From positions 9,536,597-9,600,596 of the forward strand of contig CM030360.1 in NCBI GenBank assembly GCA_017893485.1: a stretch of DNA of 64,000 bases. Direction: 5' to 3'. The position numbers and the translations under genes were made by a program. This DNA is from Hemerocallis citrina. Its lineage: Eukaryota; Streptophyta; Magnoliopsida; Asparagales; Asphodelaceae. How positions within the stretch are numbered: the stretch's first letter is position 1; each line of letters starts with the position of its first letter. Shown here in pieces: positions 32,185-45,050 of the stretch. Under the pieces are notes generated by a model that was not told the origin of the DNA, did no database searches, and worked only from the letters and a program-made list of their open reading frames with translations.

Positions 32185-35100
32185 TGTTGGGTTTCGAAGT
32201 TAATCAAGAGTAAATACACAACAGAATTAAATAAAAAATTTGAAACATAGTCATGGATCCATGTGAGAACCATAAAATATGTGAAGAGTTTACCTCAACG
32301 ATGAACCTGTTGTCTCCACAGTATGTCATTCACGTGCACTACAACGTTGTGGTGCCTCTATGATATCCACATGAACGTTGTGGTGCCTCTACAATATCCA
32401 CACGAATGGATAAAATTGGACTATCCCTCACGCCGCGGTGCTAGGGGCGAGAAGGGGATGTTCCTCATGATCTCTCTGTCTCTCTCCCACTTATTGTGTG
32501 TGTGTGTGTGTGTGTGTGCAGGCGTGCAGCAAACCCTAAGTGAGTAGTGAGATGTGTGGGACTTCTGATTTGGGTTGGTCCAATTAATCTAATTAATTGT
32601 TCAGCCAATTTTAGGAGCCCAAGTCTTACTTGGAATCCGAATTAAATTCATCTAATGAATTTAAATCCCAATTTTGATCTATTCTATGTGTGTGACCCTA
32701 TAGGTTCCCATTACGTTGACAATAATACTAAAATCATCTTTTAGTATACAAAGAATGAGTGGTATCTAGCAATACATCACTGCAACTCAAGTAACGAGAA
32801 TGTCAGTAATTTGACATAACCTACCCGTGACCAATGTCATCATGTAGTCTATTCCTTTTGTCTAGATATCTTAATTGACCATAAGGCATAGAGCGTGTCA
32901 CCCTTGTATAGTTCAAACTTTGGTTTCTTGATGTCCGAGTAGACTTAAACAAATGAGATCAATATCTCATATTGACTCATTTAAGCATGACCATACATTT
33001 TGCACTCTCACTCAATCAAGGGGTCCGTAGATATCGCTCCTGTTATGTAAGAGAGACAAATCATATCTAAGTCACTCATATCCCTGAGCATGATTTGTAT
33101 TATGTCCAATAGTCACCTTTATAATCACCTTATTACAGGCGACGTTTGACGGCATTAAAATATATAACTTCTCATATAGAGAACCGTAGTGACTTCAAGT
33201 TAAAGGATCACGTACACCATAGTCACTGTGAGAACCGCTTATGACACTCACGTAACGATCCATGCAGCGTTCTCATGATGAGTCAGTCCTGTACATTATT
33301 ACTCTAATATGTACCCATGTGAAGACTTTATATCTCATATTCATGACCCGTGAGATATCATCATCAGTCTACGCACATACTAGTCTCTATGTATTATTGT
33401 TGTCCTAATTCAAAATAATACTTGACTAGGAACATTTAAGAATAACGTTCTGATTTCAACCAATAGGATCTCACAATCAAGTCATGCACTTGATGTCCCA
33501 TGGTATTGAAATTACTATTCTAAGGGCATATGTTCATTTAATCACAATAAACAACACAATAAATAAAATGCCTCATATATGAAATAAATGTCATGATAAA
33601 TTGTAAACTAGTAAGGTCAATGTCACCCCCCGGTTTCCAAAAATACGGAACACTAGCATGTGAGATTGGCCCAGCGAATGACTTGCATCATCCATAAGCT
33701 GTTTACCCATTCAACTCAATAATATAAACAATATAAAAACAATTGCGATAAGAACAACCACATGAACAATAATACTTGGAATAAGACAATATAAAATAAC
33801 CAAATATGATAATCTAACATGCGGAAACAAATAATAATATCCGGGTCATAAGTCCAATACAATAATAAATCTAAACACAATGATAATAAGTTTCAATACA
33901 ATAAGTCCAATGAAATAACGATCAACTTGAAAGCAATAAATTTTTAGAAAGCTTTTTCCAATTCCTGCAGGTAATTCTCTTTGATCACCTGTGAACACTT
34001 CATCTATAAAGAGGAGAAAAATTGTCCTTACAGCAAGTTATGGACAGCAAGTAGAGAAAACAAGGAAATAATGGAATAACGATATAACAATGAATTCAAT
34101 AGGTCAATAGGAATCAATAATAATGGATGATAGCAATAATCAATATCAATGATATTCGATGCAATGGTTATAAATAATGATTCAATATTCGATGTCAATG
34201 TTCAGTGATTGATGTCAATATCACTTAGACAATGTTCGATATCAATAGAATTGATGATGTCCAATATGCAATGTTGATGTTGTGTCAATTCTTAAGTCTA
34301 TTAATTTTTAGCCTAACTAATGCATGTACTACTGCGTCACATATTACAGGTTTAATGTATACAATCAATGTCGTTTAGACTCTAGTGGTGAATTCTATAG
34401 ATTATGTATCGGTATGATAACAATGATGTGATAGAAACTTTGTTGCACGATGCACTAAAATGATACACTGAAACGGCACACGATAGATTGTGGTGCAGTA
34501 GTCAGCGTTCCAACAATCAATCGATAAAACACTGGCCGACACAGTCATTATATTGTTCACTACTCAAGTCAATCCCTTAAACCCTGACTTGTTAATTATT
34601 TTGTCGATGCAAACAATACATTATGCAATTTAGAGACATTAGATGAACGATAGTAACAATAGAAGAACAAAGGATGATAGTTTTGGATGAGACAAATAGA
34701 ATGATGACAATAGTACATTAGGATCATGCAATGCAATATATATACTTCAGTTTATACAATAAAATGATATAGGCATAATTATATTAAGGAAATCTGGAAA
34801 ACACAATTCTGGACAGCAAGAGGTCATTGTATAAAAATTAGTTTTTCCGCTGCTACAGAAATAAAAAACTGAATCCGTCAGAAGTTCTGGAGACTAGACT
34901 TCCCAACGATTCCAAAATTATTTAAAATACAAATTACAACACATTATCTAGGTTAAATACATCATTCTTTACAGATTACATGTTATGACTGAAAATCGAC
35001 ATCAAGTTGTATCTTTAGAATCAGCGAAAACTCAATTATAAATTCATCAAAAATATTCATTAGACTCCTAATCATGTTAACTATCATTCTGGAAATTACA

Positions 35101-36746
35101 AGATCATTATTCTAATATTAACTTAGCTTTTTAATAGTTTAAACATGAAGACATACATGAATATGAAATTCTGGAAATAAAAGACAGCAGTAGCAAAATC
35201 ATCATAACTTTTGAAATGCAACCCAGAATTCAAATATTTTAGATGTTCTGGAAACTAGAAACATAGGGCTACAATTCTTGTTCAAAAATAATACTGGGTC
35301 GAAAATGTCTCACAAATTTCAGACAGACAGTAAATATTCATATTTTCAATATATTTCATAAAATAAAGCGATCTAACATGATGAATTTCAATTCAATTAG
35401 TCAATGAATCTTATAATCAGCATGGTAGGTACAATAACATGGCAAACATAATTAAGAATACACACATACACTAGTTCAAGAACAAAAAAACACCAATCTG
35501 TCATCCAAGCACACAGCCTAGCATTCAATTCTACGATTGTTTATTTGTGTGTTGTTTGTATGAATAAACCCTACTATCAATACTACATGAATGCATAAAA
35601 CTTTCAATTTTTTGAGTCAACAAAGGCACGAAGTCGAGGATATTTGGGTTAGCTCTTGTAAACCCTCAATATACTCAATGAAAGATGAACAATAGTATAC
35701 GATACGATGAACGGTTAGGATAAACTTGTAAGAATTTCAATAAAAACTTGAATTTGATACAATATTAATTCAAGAGGAAAGTGACTTGCTTTATTGACGA
35801 TTAGTTCGAATACCAAAGAATAATGGGATTAGAATACCGGAGCAAAGAACACGAACCCACAAGAAATAAGTGCAATCTACGTGCACAACAGACCAAAAAA
35901 GTAAGAGCACAACAGCAACAATAGAAGAGCGACAGCAAGGGGACAGCGTCGGCTTCGAATTGCTGACGACAAGGAGAGAGAGACAGGGCATCGGGGGTTG
36001 GCTGTGGTGCAGCAGGCGGCTGTGTTGGTCATCGGAGGTGTGGTTGATGCATCACGAGGAGAACAGGGTGGCAAGGTGAACAAGGGAGTTGCGGCTTGGG
36101 GCTACGACTGGCTATTCACGTTCGACGGAACGCTGACGGTGCGGGATGGAGTTGCAGCGGTGAATAGCGGCTGGCGTGGTGGGTGAATTCTCGATGGCGG
36201 GAGAGGGCAACGACGGGGTAAGGAGCAGCGAAGGATGGGTTCTTGGTGGTCGGGAGAGATAGAGGAAGCATGGGTGGTTTAGGCGGGAAGATGAGGAGGG
36301 TGCAGGCATCGGGGAGAGAGAAAGTCAGGGAGGAGAGAGAGCGGCTGTGTATTTGGGTGATTTGGGTTGTGTTTTTAGGTTTTGCATTAGGGTAGTATAT
36401 ATAGAACACAAATACGTTGTTGGGTTATTGGGCTAGGATCCAATAACAATGGGTTTGGGTCTAGAAATAATTGCAGTTGGGTTTTGGGTTCAATAAGAGA
36501 TAAGTTTAAGGACAATATGGATCAAATAAAAGAATCACAATTCAACAAAATAAGATTTATAAGATAGATAGCCCAACAAGAAGAAAAGAAGAGCTCATGA
36601 ACAAAATTTAATTGAAATGATCAAGAAAAAATATTGTGTGTTTTATTCAAATTACAAATAAAAGATTACAATGAAGGGAAAAAGGAAAAGAACGAAAACG
36701 GTAGTTACAGTTAATACACAACTGGCCTCTAGAGCATACACCAATA
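32185..36746 (-). mobile_element. Copia-type solo LTR inside the LINE (itself interrupted)
   Basis: The outer ends are TGTTGGGTTTCGAAG at 32185 and ACACCAATA at 36746 (inverted: TATTGGTGTATGCTCTAGAG, one change from TGTTGGTGTATGC). Target duplication CATCA lies at 32180-32184 and 36747-36751. Without the internal insertion (33621-36714) the LTR is about 1.47 kb. No primer site, gag or pol is present. The minus-strand start TGTTGGTGTATGCCCTAGAG is, from memory, a common Copia LTR start in plants. A (TG)12 run lies at 32495-32518. Confidence 0.85.
33621..36709 (-). mobile_element. Solo LTR (3.1 kb), Gypsy-type, nested in the Copia solo LTR
   Basis: Left end TGTCACCCCCCGGTTTCC, right end (inverted) TGTAACTACCGTTTTCG. 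Target duplication GTCAA (33616-33620) / GTTAA (36710-36714) has one C-to-T change. A minus-strand TATATATA lies at 36396-36403, 306 bp from its 5' end, followed by a GC-rich leader-like part (36330-35990), so the sense strand is minus. There is no internal domain. It belongs to the same family and orientation as the fragment at 27880. Confidence 0.82.
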
Positions 36747-36751
36747 CATCA

Positions 36752-38880
36752 TGCTCATTCATAAATGTGAAAGTGTCAGCACTGTCTCTGATTATCGTCC
36801 TATTAGCCTCTTTAACTGCTCACTTAAAATCTTCACCAAAATCCTACCTAACAGACACAATCCCCTACTAGAATCTCTGGTTTCTTCTTCCCAGAGTGCT
36901 TTCCTGAAAGGAAAGTCCACCATCTATTGTTTTCTAGTTGTCCATGAAGCTATTAATATGTGTTGCAATAAGAAGTCTGATATTCTCATGTTGAAAATTG
37001 ACTTTCGTAAAGCATTTGACACTGTGAGTTGTGAATTTATTGAGCAGATGCTTACTGCCAGAGAGTTTGGACCTAGGTGGAGCAGGTGGATCAGTTCTAT
37101 TTTACGATCAACTGAATCATTTGTTCTTGTTAATGGAACAAGGGGGAGAACCATTAATTCTAAAAGGGGTCTCAAGCAAGGAGATCCCCTTTCACCTATG
37201 TTCTTCATCCTAGCTGTTGATGTGCTATCCCAAATGTTACATTGTTGTAGAAACAATGGTACGTACCTTTTCTTAACTCCAGCTTTGGGGTTCCCCTCCC
37301 CTCTGTCTACTCTTCAATTTGCTGATGACACACACTTTTTCTGCAAAGGCAATGAACAAAAGGTGCTTAACTTGAAACTACTCCACCTTTTTTCAAATGT
37401 TTCAGACTTAGACATCAACTTCTCGAAATCATCTATTGTTTATTTAGGCACTTCAAGGGCTAAGCTTCATACTTTCTCAACTATCTTGGGCTGCAAACAA
37501 GATAAATTACCACTTAAATATCTTGGAATTCCTTTATCCAAGGGGAAACTGATGAAAAGGGATTGAAAACCCTTGCTCCTGGGAATTGCGAAGAGATTGT
37601 TTATTTGGAAGGGGAGAATGCTGTCTAGGGGGGTATACTTGTCCTCATCAATTCAGTTCTCACTGCTCTACCTACATACTGTGCTTCTTTCTTTCAAATA
37701 CCTAAGTTATTTATTTCTATAATTAATCAGATACAAAGTAGATTCTTCTGGGTTGGAGCTAACACTAGGGCATCTGGATCTGCATGTACTAGTTGGAAGA
37801 GAATCTGCCAACCCAAACAACAATGTGGCCTTGGGGTTGTTAACCTGAAGCAGTTCAACAATGTCGTACTGATGAAGTGGTGGTGGAAGATGGTGGCAAA
37901 GAAATCTCTTGGCAGTCAAACACTGCTTTCATTATACTTCAACATATCATCTAACTGCTTCATCGGCCCTACTCAAGCTTCAAACTTCTGGAAAGGTATT
38001 CACAAACTTGGAGAGAAATTCTTGTAGGGCATTCACTGGCAACCTTGGTGATGGGCAGTTCATATGGTTTTGGACCTCAAAATGGATAGGAGGTCATAGC
38101 ATCTCCAACTAATTTTCAGGATTATTCTCAGCTGCTTGGAACAAGGAGGCCACTCTTTGTTCTCAGGGATTACTAGAAGAGGGGAGGTGGATTTGGAGAC
38201 CAAGCCTGAACAGCATCACCTCCACTGACCTGAATTATGAGAAAGATTAGTTGTTAGATCTCATTTCTAGTTTGCAACCAACCAGGAATGCAAACATCCC
38301 CTCTTTGAGTCATTCTGCCTCGGGTGTTTACACTGTCAAGTCAGCTTACTCCTTTTTTCAGCATATCTGGCATACACTCTCCATACTACAGAGCCTATTG
38401 GAATAACATCACTCCTCTAAAATGCAAAGTCTTCATCTGGATGTTGAGTTGGGAAAAACTCAACTCCAAAGCTAGGCTCCATTCTAAAGGATGGGATGGT
38501 ATCCTGACATGTTTAAAACTACTTTCCCTATATTTTTGAGTGCCCGATAGCCATTAGCCCTTGGACATATTTTACCTCCATCTTCCATATTCTTCAACTG
38601 CCTGCCTCAATTTCTGAATGCTTCTTACAGTGGTGTTTTGATTCTCACAATTGTAAATACACACCCTCATGCTCTTGATTACCATTGTTGTTTGTTGGAG
38701 TCTTGGGGAGCTAGAAATGATCGTACTTTCTACAATAAACATCATACCAATGATAAGCTGGTTGCTAATGTTAAATTTTGGTTTTCTCATAGACTAGATG
38801 GAGGCGAAAGCTCAAAAAATGCAAAGAAGATCAGGAAGGAAGTATATGAGGTAGGGTAGCAAATCTCCTTTGTGCAAGTC
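36752..38880 (+). pseudogene. LINE ORF2, reverse transcriptase and C-terminus, broken
   Basis: Continues from 32184. The RT is open for 271 residues (36751-37566): SVSTVSDYRPISLFNC, SAFLKGKSTIY, LKIDFRKAFDTVSCEFIEQM, SKRGLKQGDPLSPMFFILAV, then catalytic FADD at 37318-37329, followed by SKSSIVYLG and LKYLGIPLSKGK. A TGA at 37564 (usual W, as in RDW) ends it. The C-terminal part with the zf-RVT-like region follows in several frames (to YNKHHTNDKL at about 38740 and a stop near 38857). RT would prime on nicked target DNA; this copy cannot. Confidence 0.92.
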
Positions 38881-39297
38881 CAGCATCCTTGTCAAGCGGA
38901 GATGATAGCAGTGAGGAGTAATTGTGAATGTGGTTATGTTTCTTTGGGGATTTTTATTATGCCAGCTTTGTTTTTCTGAAGACTGTAGCTTAATTATGAT
39001 GTATGTTTGCTCTTTAGTGGGGGTCACTTTGTATTGAGTGCAGCCACCAATAGGTGTGAGGGGCATGAGATCATAGCCTTGACTCTAGTAGGGGAGTATG
39101 ACAATAGTCCAATGTCCTCTCTATGATTCAACACTATGCTATCTCAAACCTGAACATCTCTGAGGCTTAGCTCTCCTTTAGAACCCCACTAGTAGTATAT
39201 AATAGCTAACTTTTATATATAATATATTAACCATCGTGTGGTAGGGTGTTCCTCTACCTTTTGCCAGTAACACAAAAAAAAACAAAAAAAACAAAAC

Positions 39298-39884
39298 TAC
39301 ATTGGGCTTGTCTTTAATTTAGTGATTATTGAGTTCATTAATCTTTATAAGATAAATTGATAAGACTCAATAATTACTAAAGGACTAACTCAATATAGAG
39401 TTCGGATAAAAAATGAAGTATCTGTAGCATTTCTTTTAAAGCTATGACCGATTGATAACATTGTAATTGCTCATGTCAGTACGTATAATCACAAATAAGC
39501 CTCTCTTTTTTTTTTCTCTAGTTTTGGTCAATGTACATAGGTATAACGGTAATCAAATCAAATCAAATCATAAAACTTTAGCTCTTATCTATAAGTTTTT
39601 TTTTTCCTTTCAAATATTTAATTCTTTAATTTGTAAAAAAAATTGTAGTATTTTCGATGAACATCAAAGTTGGTAGGTACCAAACTAGTTTAGCAATCAT
39701 CTGTCAATTTAAAATACTGCTACTCCATTATAGGAATGAAGATCTAGAGTGTCTTATTTGGAATTATCAAAATTGTGGACAACCTTTGCAGAAATAAAAC
39801 CCCCCTTCCCCACCAAAAAATATATATATAAACATAAAAATAAAAAAAATTACATGCACGAGAGCATTGATTGGAATCTAATAA
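39298..39884. other. Unassigned AT-rich spacer between two LINEs
   Basis: No coding sequence. A/T-rich with T-runs (39507-39515, 39599-39608) and (ATCAA)n-like repeats near 39553-39570. Nothing else recognisable. Confidence 0.35.
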
Positions 39885-41410
39885 GATTTGTCTTGTTTAT
39901 ATGTCCAGTTAATTTTGGTTTATCTTTTAACTTTCAAAAATCCTTCGTTATTTGGCTTGGTGGGTCTCTTAACCGTCAAACAGAAGTTGCGCAGTTTTTT
40001 AACTGTAGTCCATCCTCTTTCCCCATCCATTACCTAGGCATTCCCTTGAGATGGGGAAAGCTTCACCGATCGGATTGGATGCCGATGATCGATAAAGTTG
40101 AGTCTAGACTCAACCGTTGGTCTGGTAAGCATCTGTCGCATGGGGGCAGACTTATTCTTGTTAACTCCATCCTTTCTTCGATCCCTTTATACATGATATC
40201 CTTCTTTTATCTTCCTTCGTGGGTGATTAAGAGAGTTGATCGGATCAGAAGGAATTTCTTCTCGTCAGGTGCAGATTTGTTTAAACCAGGCTCCCACCTC
40301 TGTAATTGGAAGGTCATCTGCACTTCCAAGGCAGCTGGTGGGTTGGGGGTCTTAAATCTCAGGCACCAAATCTTAGCCTTGTTGGAAAAATGGTTATGGA
40401 GATTCCTTAAATCGGATCACCTGCCTTGGGCCCAAATTATATCCCATAATTGTTATTCTCGTCTTTCCATGTGGGACTTCCCTACCTCTCTCCCCCATAA
40501 AGCTTCTTCTTTTTGGAAAGGGGTCTGGAAAGTGGTCGAACCTTTCCGTTGTGGCTTAATCCACGAGTGCGCGGTCCGTTCCAAGACCATATTCTAGATT
40601 GATCTTTGGTTTGGTAATATAAAGCTCGCTTCTGCTTTTCCTTTCCTCTTCCAGTTAGCGTCGAACCCATCGGCCTTAGTGAAAGATTATGTTATGGTCA
40701 TCAATTCTCAAAAGTTCTGGTCGATCCAGTTCGCTTACGTGCTGTCGCCGTAGCCATCGTTACAGCTCCAAAACCTATTCGATGATATTAATCATTATTC
40801 CTGGTTTCCATTTGATTATTTCAAATGGAGGTGGACCTCTTCGGGTATTTTCTCGGTTAAATCTTTTCTACAATTTCCTTAACTTCGGTGGGATCACCTC
40901 TCTGATGGCTAAATCCCTTTGCAGTAGTTGTACTCCCCTCAAATCCATACTTTTAGCCTGGCTAGCGCTTAACAACAAGCTCATGACTGCCGAGGTTCTC
41001 AATAAGAGAAACCTTGCATTGGGTCAGTTATGTGCGTTATGCTCCATTCACCATGTGGATGTCGATCATCTGTTCCTTAAGTGTCCGCTTATTTGTCCCT
41101 TATAGAGTATCGTCGCCAGAGCTTGGCTAGCACCGATTATTCCTACCGACTTCTCGTCCTGTTGGCAACAACAACACCTCAGAAAAGAATTTTGCAACTC
41201 ATGGATTCTATCCATGATTGCGATCATTTGGGTTATTTGGTCGGCCCGGAACAATCGTATTTTTTCAAATTCCGTTTTATCGATAGAGAGCATTATTGAT
41301 GATTTTCTTTTCTTTCCTAAATTTTGGCCTGCCACTTTATCTCCTGATAAGGTGGAAGCATTACACTTATTTCATCTGGATGAGGCGATTACTTTTTATT
41401 CACTCTTCTA
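39885..41410 (+). pseudogene. LINE ORF2 C-terminal half, broken
   Basis: Open from about 39890 to a TAG at 40595: FGLSFNFQKSFVIWLGG, FPIHYLGIPLRWGKLHRSDW, LNRWSGKHLSHGGRLILVNS, LSSIPLYMISFFYLPSWVIK and RVDRIRRNFFSSG. This is the region that follows the RT palm in L1 elements. A shifted frame 40689-41105 carries the zf-RVT region: LAWLALNNKLMTAEVLNKRN then LCALCSIHHVDVDHLFLKCP (Cys/His knuckle). A last block 41214-41410 (IWVIWSARNNRIFSN) matches the usual end of plant L1 ORF2. The endonuclease and the RT core are missing. Confidence 0.88.
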
Positions 41411-42785
41411 GATTTTCCTACCTTGCTGCTTTTTAATTTCTGATTTCCTGTTCTTTTGTCTTCCGTGTGCATATCTAATATGCGGATGTTTCCCTTTGCT
41501 CTAGCCACTTTTGGTATTTTGCTTGGGCGGTTTTTTTGGGTGTGGTCTAAAGCTTTGGGACTCTCCGGCTCTTCGCTGATGGGACACTCTCGGACCCTAT
41601 GCTCAGTTTCTTCCTTTTGGTGGTGGGATTTTGGTTGAGCTTTGTTTGCTCTGGGGATTTTTTGTTGGCTCTGTGTTTTCTGTTTTAACGGATGTTGTTG
41701 TGTTTTTTGTTATCGCTCGGGCTAGGCTGCCTTGGGTCTTTTGTATCTATGCTTTAATTCTGAGCTTGTTATACTTTTCTAGCACGTATGTTGATGGAGT
41801 GCTCCTTAGGGAGTCACTGCTTGTCTTGGTTGATATTTTAGCTCTCTTTGGAGGTTTCGCCTATTATGGTTTGGGTCTGGGTTCAGAGTCTGACCCTGAT
41901 TTCCTCCTCTCAGTTACTGTGATTTTTTTCTGTGTTATGATCTCTTCATTCCAGGTCATTCCTGGTTTTAAGTGGTATTTTTTATTGCTACTATTCATTT
42001 TCTGTTGCTGCCTCTTTGCTGCACTCTTTCTTGTCAGTGCGGTATCTTGTTATTTTGTGGCTATTTCGATTTGCTCCTAGTTCAGCTTTTTCACCCCTTT
42101 TATCGTCGGGGTGTTCATTTCCTAGCTGATCTGGTTGTTATTCAGTTTATGCGAGTCTGTTGCAGTATTTTGTTTCTCTTCTCTTCTTTTCTTTGCCGCT
42201 TATTCGGTGTTTTTGTTGTTTGGTTGTTGCGATGAGCTTTGGTTTATGCTCAGCAGGTGTTCCTATTTTCTCGCCGAGGCTTTCCTCCGTCCTGGCACTC
42301 TGAGCGACTTCATCTGCATTGGGTTCTTGTCTGATCATGGGTAGTGAGTCCTTTGGTGTGAGTCTTTGGGTTTGCTGTCTTCTCTTTCTCAGGGTTTTGC
42401 TTCACTGTGCAACCTGTTCTCGTTCGCTCCGTAGCGGCTTCTCTTTTGATCCACTGCGGTGCTTGGTAGATCCATCGCACGGGTCCCCGTTTCTGCAGCC
42501 GCGGATTCCCCATCGTCGAAGGGTGAGGTGCGGTCTGATGCACTTGGATCGTCGGCTTCTGCTTACTGATTGCTTGATTGTGGTTGGCAGTTTTACTGCG
42601 CGTGTTTAGGTTGTTTTGTGCAATTCTATTCATTGCATTGTAAATATGTTGTTGTGATTGTTTTTTCTCTTTTTTCTAATTTTACTCCATGTAAAATTGG
42701 GGTGACGTTTGTTCTTTACTTTTTATTTATATATATGATTGGCTGGAGTTGGTTGACTCTATCTACTTTATCAACAAAAAAAAAA
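39885..42785 (+). mobile_element. Second L1-type LINE, 5'-truncated
   Basis: Begins within ORF2, just after the position of the FADD motif, and ends in an A run at 42775-42785. The 1.6 kb after the last coding match (41106) is T-rich, consistent with an untranslated tail, though unusually long. 5' truncation is the usual fate of LINE copies. It has the same orientation as the LINE at 30192 but a different sequence. Confidence 0.8.
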
Positions 42786-42918
42786 TTGGGTTGGCTTCAT
42801 GGTTTTTAACTTGCAAGCTATGAAGCTAAGAATGTGTTTCATTTAAAATCATGAAAACCCTAACTTATGGCATTAATTGTATGGGTAAGTCCAAATCCTT
42901 TTAAGTTTAGTCTACATA

Positions 42919-43198
42919 TGTTGGATATATAGGTAAATTCTCATTATATGAATAACATTATATGTAATATTCTTATATGGGTAGCACGTGTGTTACACAT
43001 ACTAATTGTATGGATATCGGACTGCGGGTTGAGTGGGTTAAGAACCCAGTACTCAAACCAGTATTTATCCTATAAATACTAGTCTGCGATAGTAGTCTAG
43101 GTATTCCAATCTTGACACCTAGTGTAAATATCTCAAGCACCTTTGTCTAGGATATTAACCATAATTTCTATTATTATTATCTCTCATAATCTCTAACA
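42919..43198 (+). repeat. 5' LTR of the plus-strand Copia element
   Basis: 280 bp. It contains CCTATAAATACTAG (TATAAATA at 43071-43078) and ends AATCTCTAACA. Matched base for base in length by 51383-51662. Confidence 0.9.
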
Positions 43199-43790
43199 AT
43201 CTTGAGATATTATATATTTTAGTAAATTAATTTTAGAGATTAAGAGAGAGATCATCATTGTCGTCAAAGTTGACCATTCGTCGGATTCCGTCGCCGTTAC
43301 CCACCGCTGACGCAGCTGTCGCCGGCGACGTCGTAGGCCGCCGGTGCACGCACTGCCATCTGCAGCCACCGCAGCAACCATCCTCTCCTCTTTGATGAGT
43401 TCCCTGGTTGATATCGGGTTGTGAATCAGATTAGATCCAATTTTTTCATTGGATGAGATTTGATGTTTGGTGTTCGATCAAGGGATCAGATCGTTGTGTG
43501 CTTGACTGATCCACTTGCAGTCAAGATGTTGCTGTCTTGTGTTTGGCCGAGTACGGGATCTAATGCAATGTACTTCCGATTCAAATCTAACCCTCCACTA
43601 CTTCTTGATCTTCATCAACATTTGGTCCACTCTAAACTTTAAGATTTATGCTGCTCTATTTAATTAAATTTTCTGTATTATTGTTTATTATGCAGTTTTA
43701 CAGAAAAACCCTTTCATTTACTGAAATTACGTAAGTAGTAATTATTCAAAAAGAACCCTCAATTTTTGGAATTTATTATTTATTCCTTTG
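43199..43790 (+). other. Leader of the plus-strand Copia element
   Basis: Non-coding. AT-rich start, a GC-rich patch with CCG/GCCG runs at 43260-43380, then T-rich sequence. The usual TGGTATCAGAG primer motif is not seen; the bases after the LTR read ATCTTGAGATATTATA. Confidence 0.4.
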
Positions 43791-43791
43791 A

Positions 43792-44979
43792 GATGGAAAA
43801 ACATAATCGTCCGTACGAGGTTCCTAAATTAGAGAGATTCAGTAGTGCTGAATTTAACAGTTGGAAAGTGAAAAATACAATAAGTGATGTGGATGTAATT
43901 GATGGAGATAGTGCGGGCAGTGAGGGATGCTGCTTAGACTAGATCCAAATATGTTTGGACTGGATCATATCTAAAATTAAAGATAAGTTATTTCCTGCAT
44001 ATATTTTTTAATTATTTGTTGCTGCAAAGCGCTGAAGTTTAAAATTGTGTTAATCATTGGTTAACTAAATACAAGTTTGAATAACTATTTTGGTTACGTG
44101 CTAAGGATCAAATATTTATTTTGATAAATTATAGGCTTGGACTATAAAAATTAAATCTCCAATTAAATTATTGTGAATTAGATAGTGCTAATAATTCGTT
44201 TGATTGGCTAATCATTAAAAATTTGATGAATATAAGAACTTCAAAGTTAGTTACAAATTGTGTGTATTGGAGATGATGGATTTGCATCACAGTAGGATAA
44301 ATTTGCACTACACGGGCTTCTCCATCGAATTTGGAAAACACTTCTAACTTGAAGTATCGGTATGATCTACTTTCTTAGTATTATCATGCGATGAATGTGT
44401 TAACATTTTGTACGTTTGATCACATAAATGAGAGTTTTAGATTATAATTATTCTCATTTTGAAAACTAACATGTTTAGGGTTATCAAGTGTGCCTTGTCA
44501 TACTATGTGTATAGATATATTGACAAACCCATCGTTTGCAGTTTTTTGTGAGATTGTATATTTGTTTATCTAATAAAGATTGATGTATAAAATCTATAAC
44601 AGATATCTATAACTTAGGTGAGAGCATCTTCTTATGCATGATATGACTCCATTAGTTATGTTTTGTTCTTTCCTATTCAGTGTACTATGTGTGCAAAACT
44701 GAATTATAAAATATTGGGCATTATCTAGTTTAACGTTTTGAAGATGATGAAGAACGAATATAGAAAAGAACTCTTCGCTCAATGTGTTTGAGCAATTAGA
44801 CATTGTTAAAACCACGAGAGAAAGCAAACTAATCTGTAAATTGTAGTAGAGTAATTTTTTATTAACTTATATTATTATTATTTTATAATGTGCTCGTATA
44901 ATTAATGTCATATGTAAGTTGAGTTTAACAAACGAAACAATTGATAATAGTAGTTCTAATTTGTGCAGTTTTTGAACAC

Positions 44980-45050
<71 letters not shown>

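Larger units (their letters stand above)
30192..39297 (+). mobile_element. L1-type LINE, split by nested solo LTRs
   Basis: Plus-strand non-LTR element with the end of ORF1 (30192-30665), ORF2 (endonuclease, RT, C-terminal region) and an A-rich tail at 39273-39297. The insertion 32185-36746 splits ORF2 between endonuclease and RT: codons end at ...SNI at 32184 and resume MLIHKCES at 36751. The 5' part is missing. About 400 bp of untranslated 3' sequence precede the tail. I found no target duplication. Confidence 0.88.

Noticed and set aside
41631..42080. A 149-residue hydrophobic open frame after the second LINE ORF2
   Set aside because: The region is T-rich LINE tail, so hydrophobic codons are expected; no start context, family motif or charged loop pattern supports a membrane protein.
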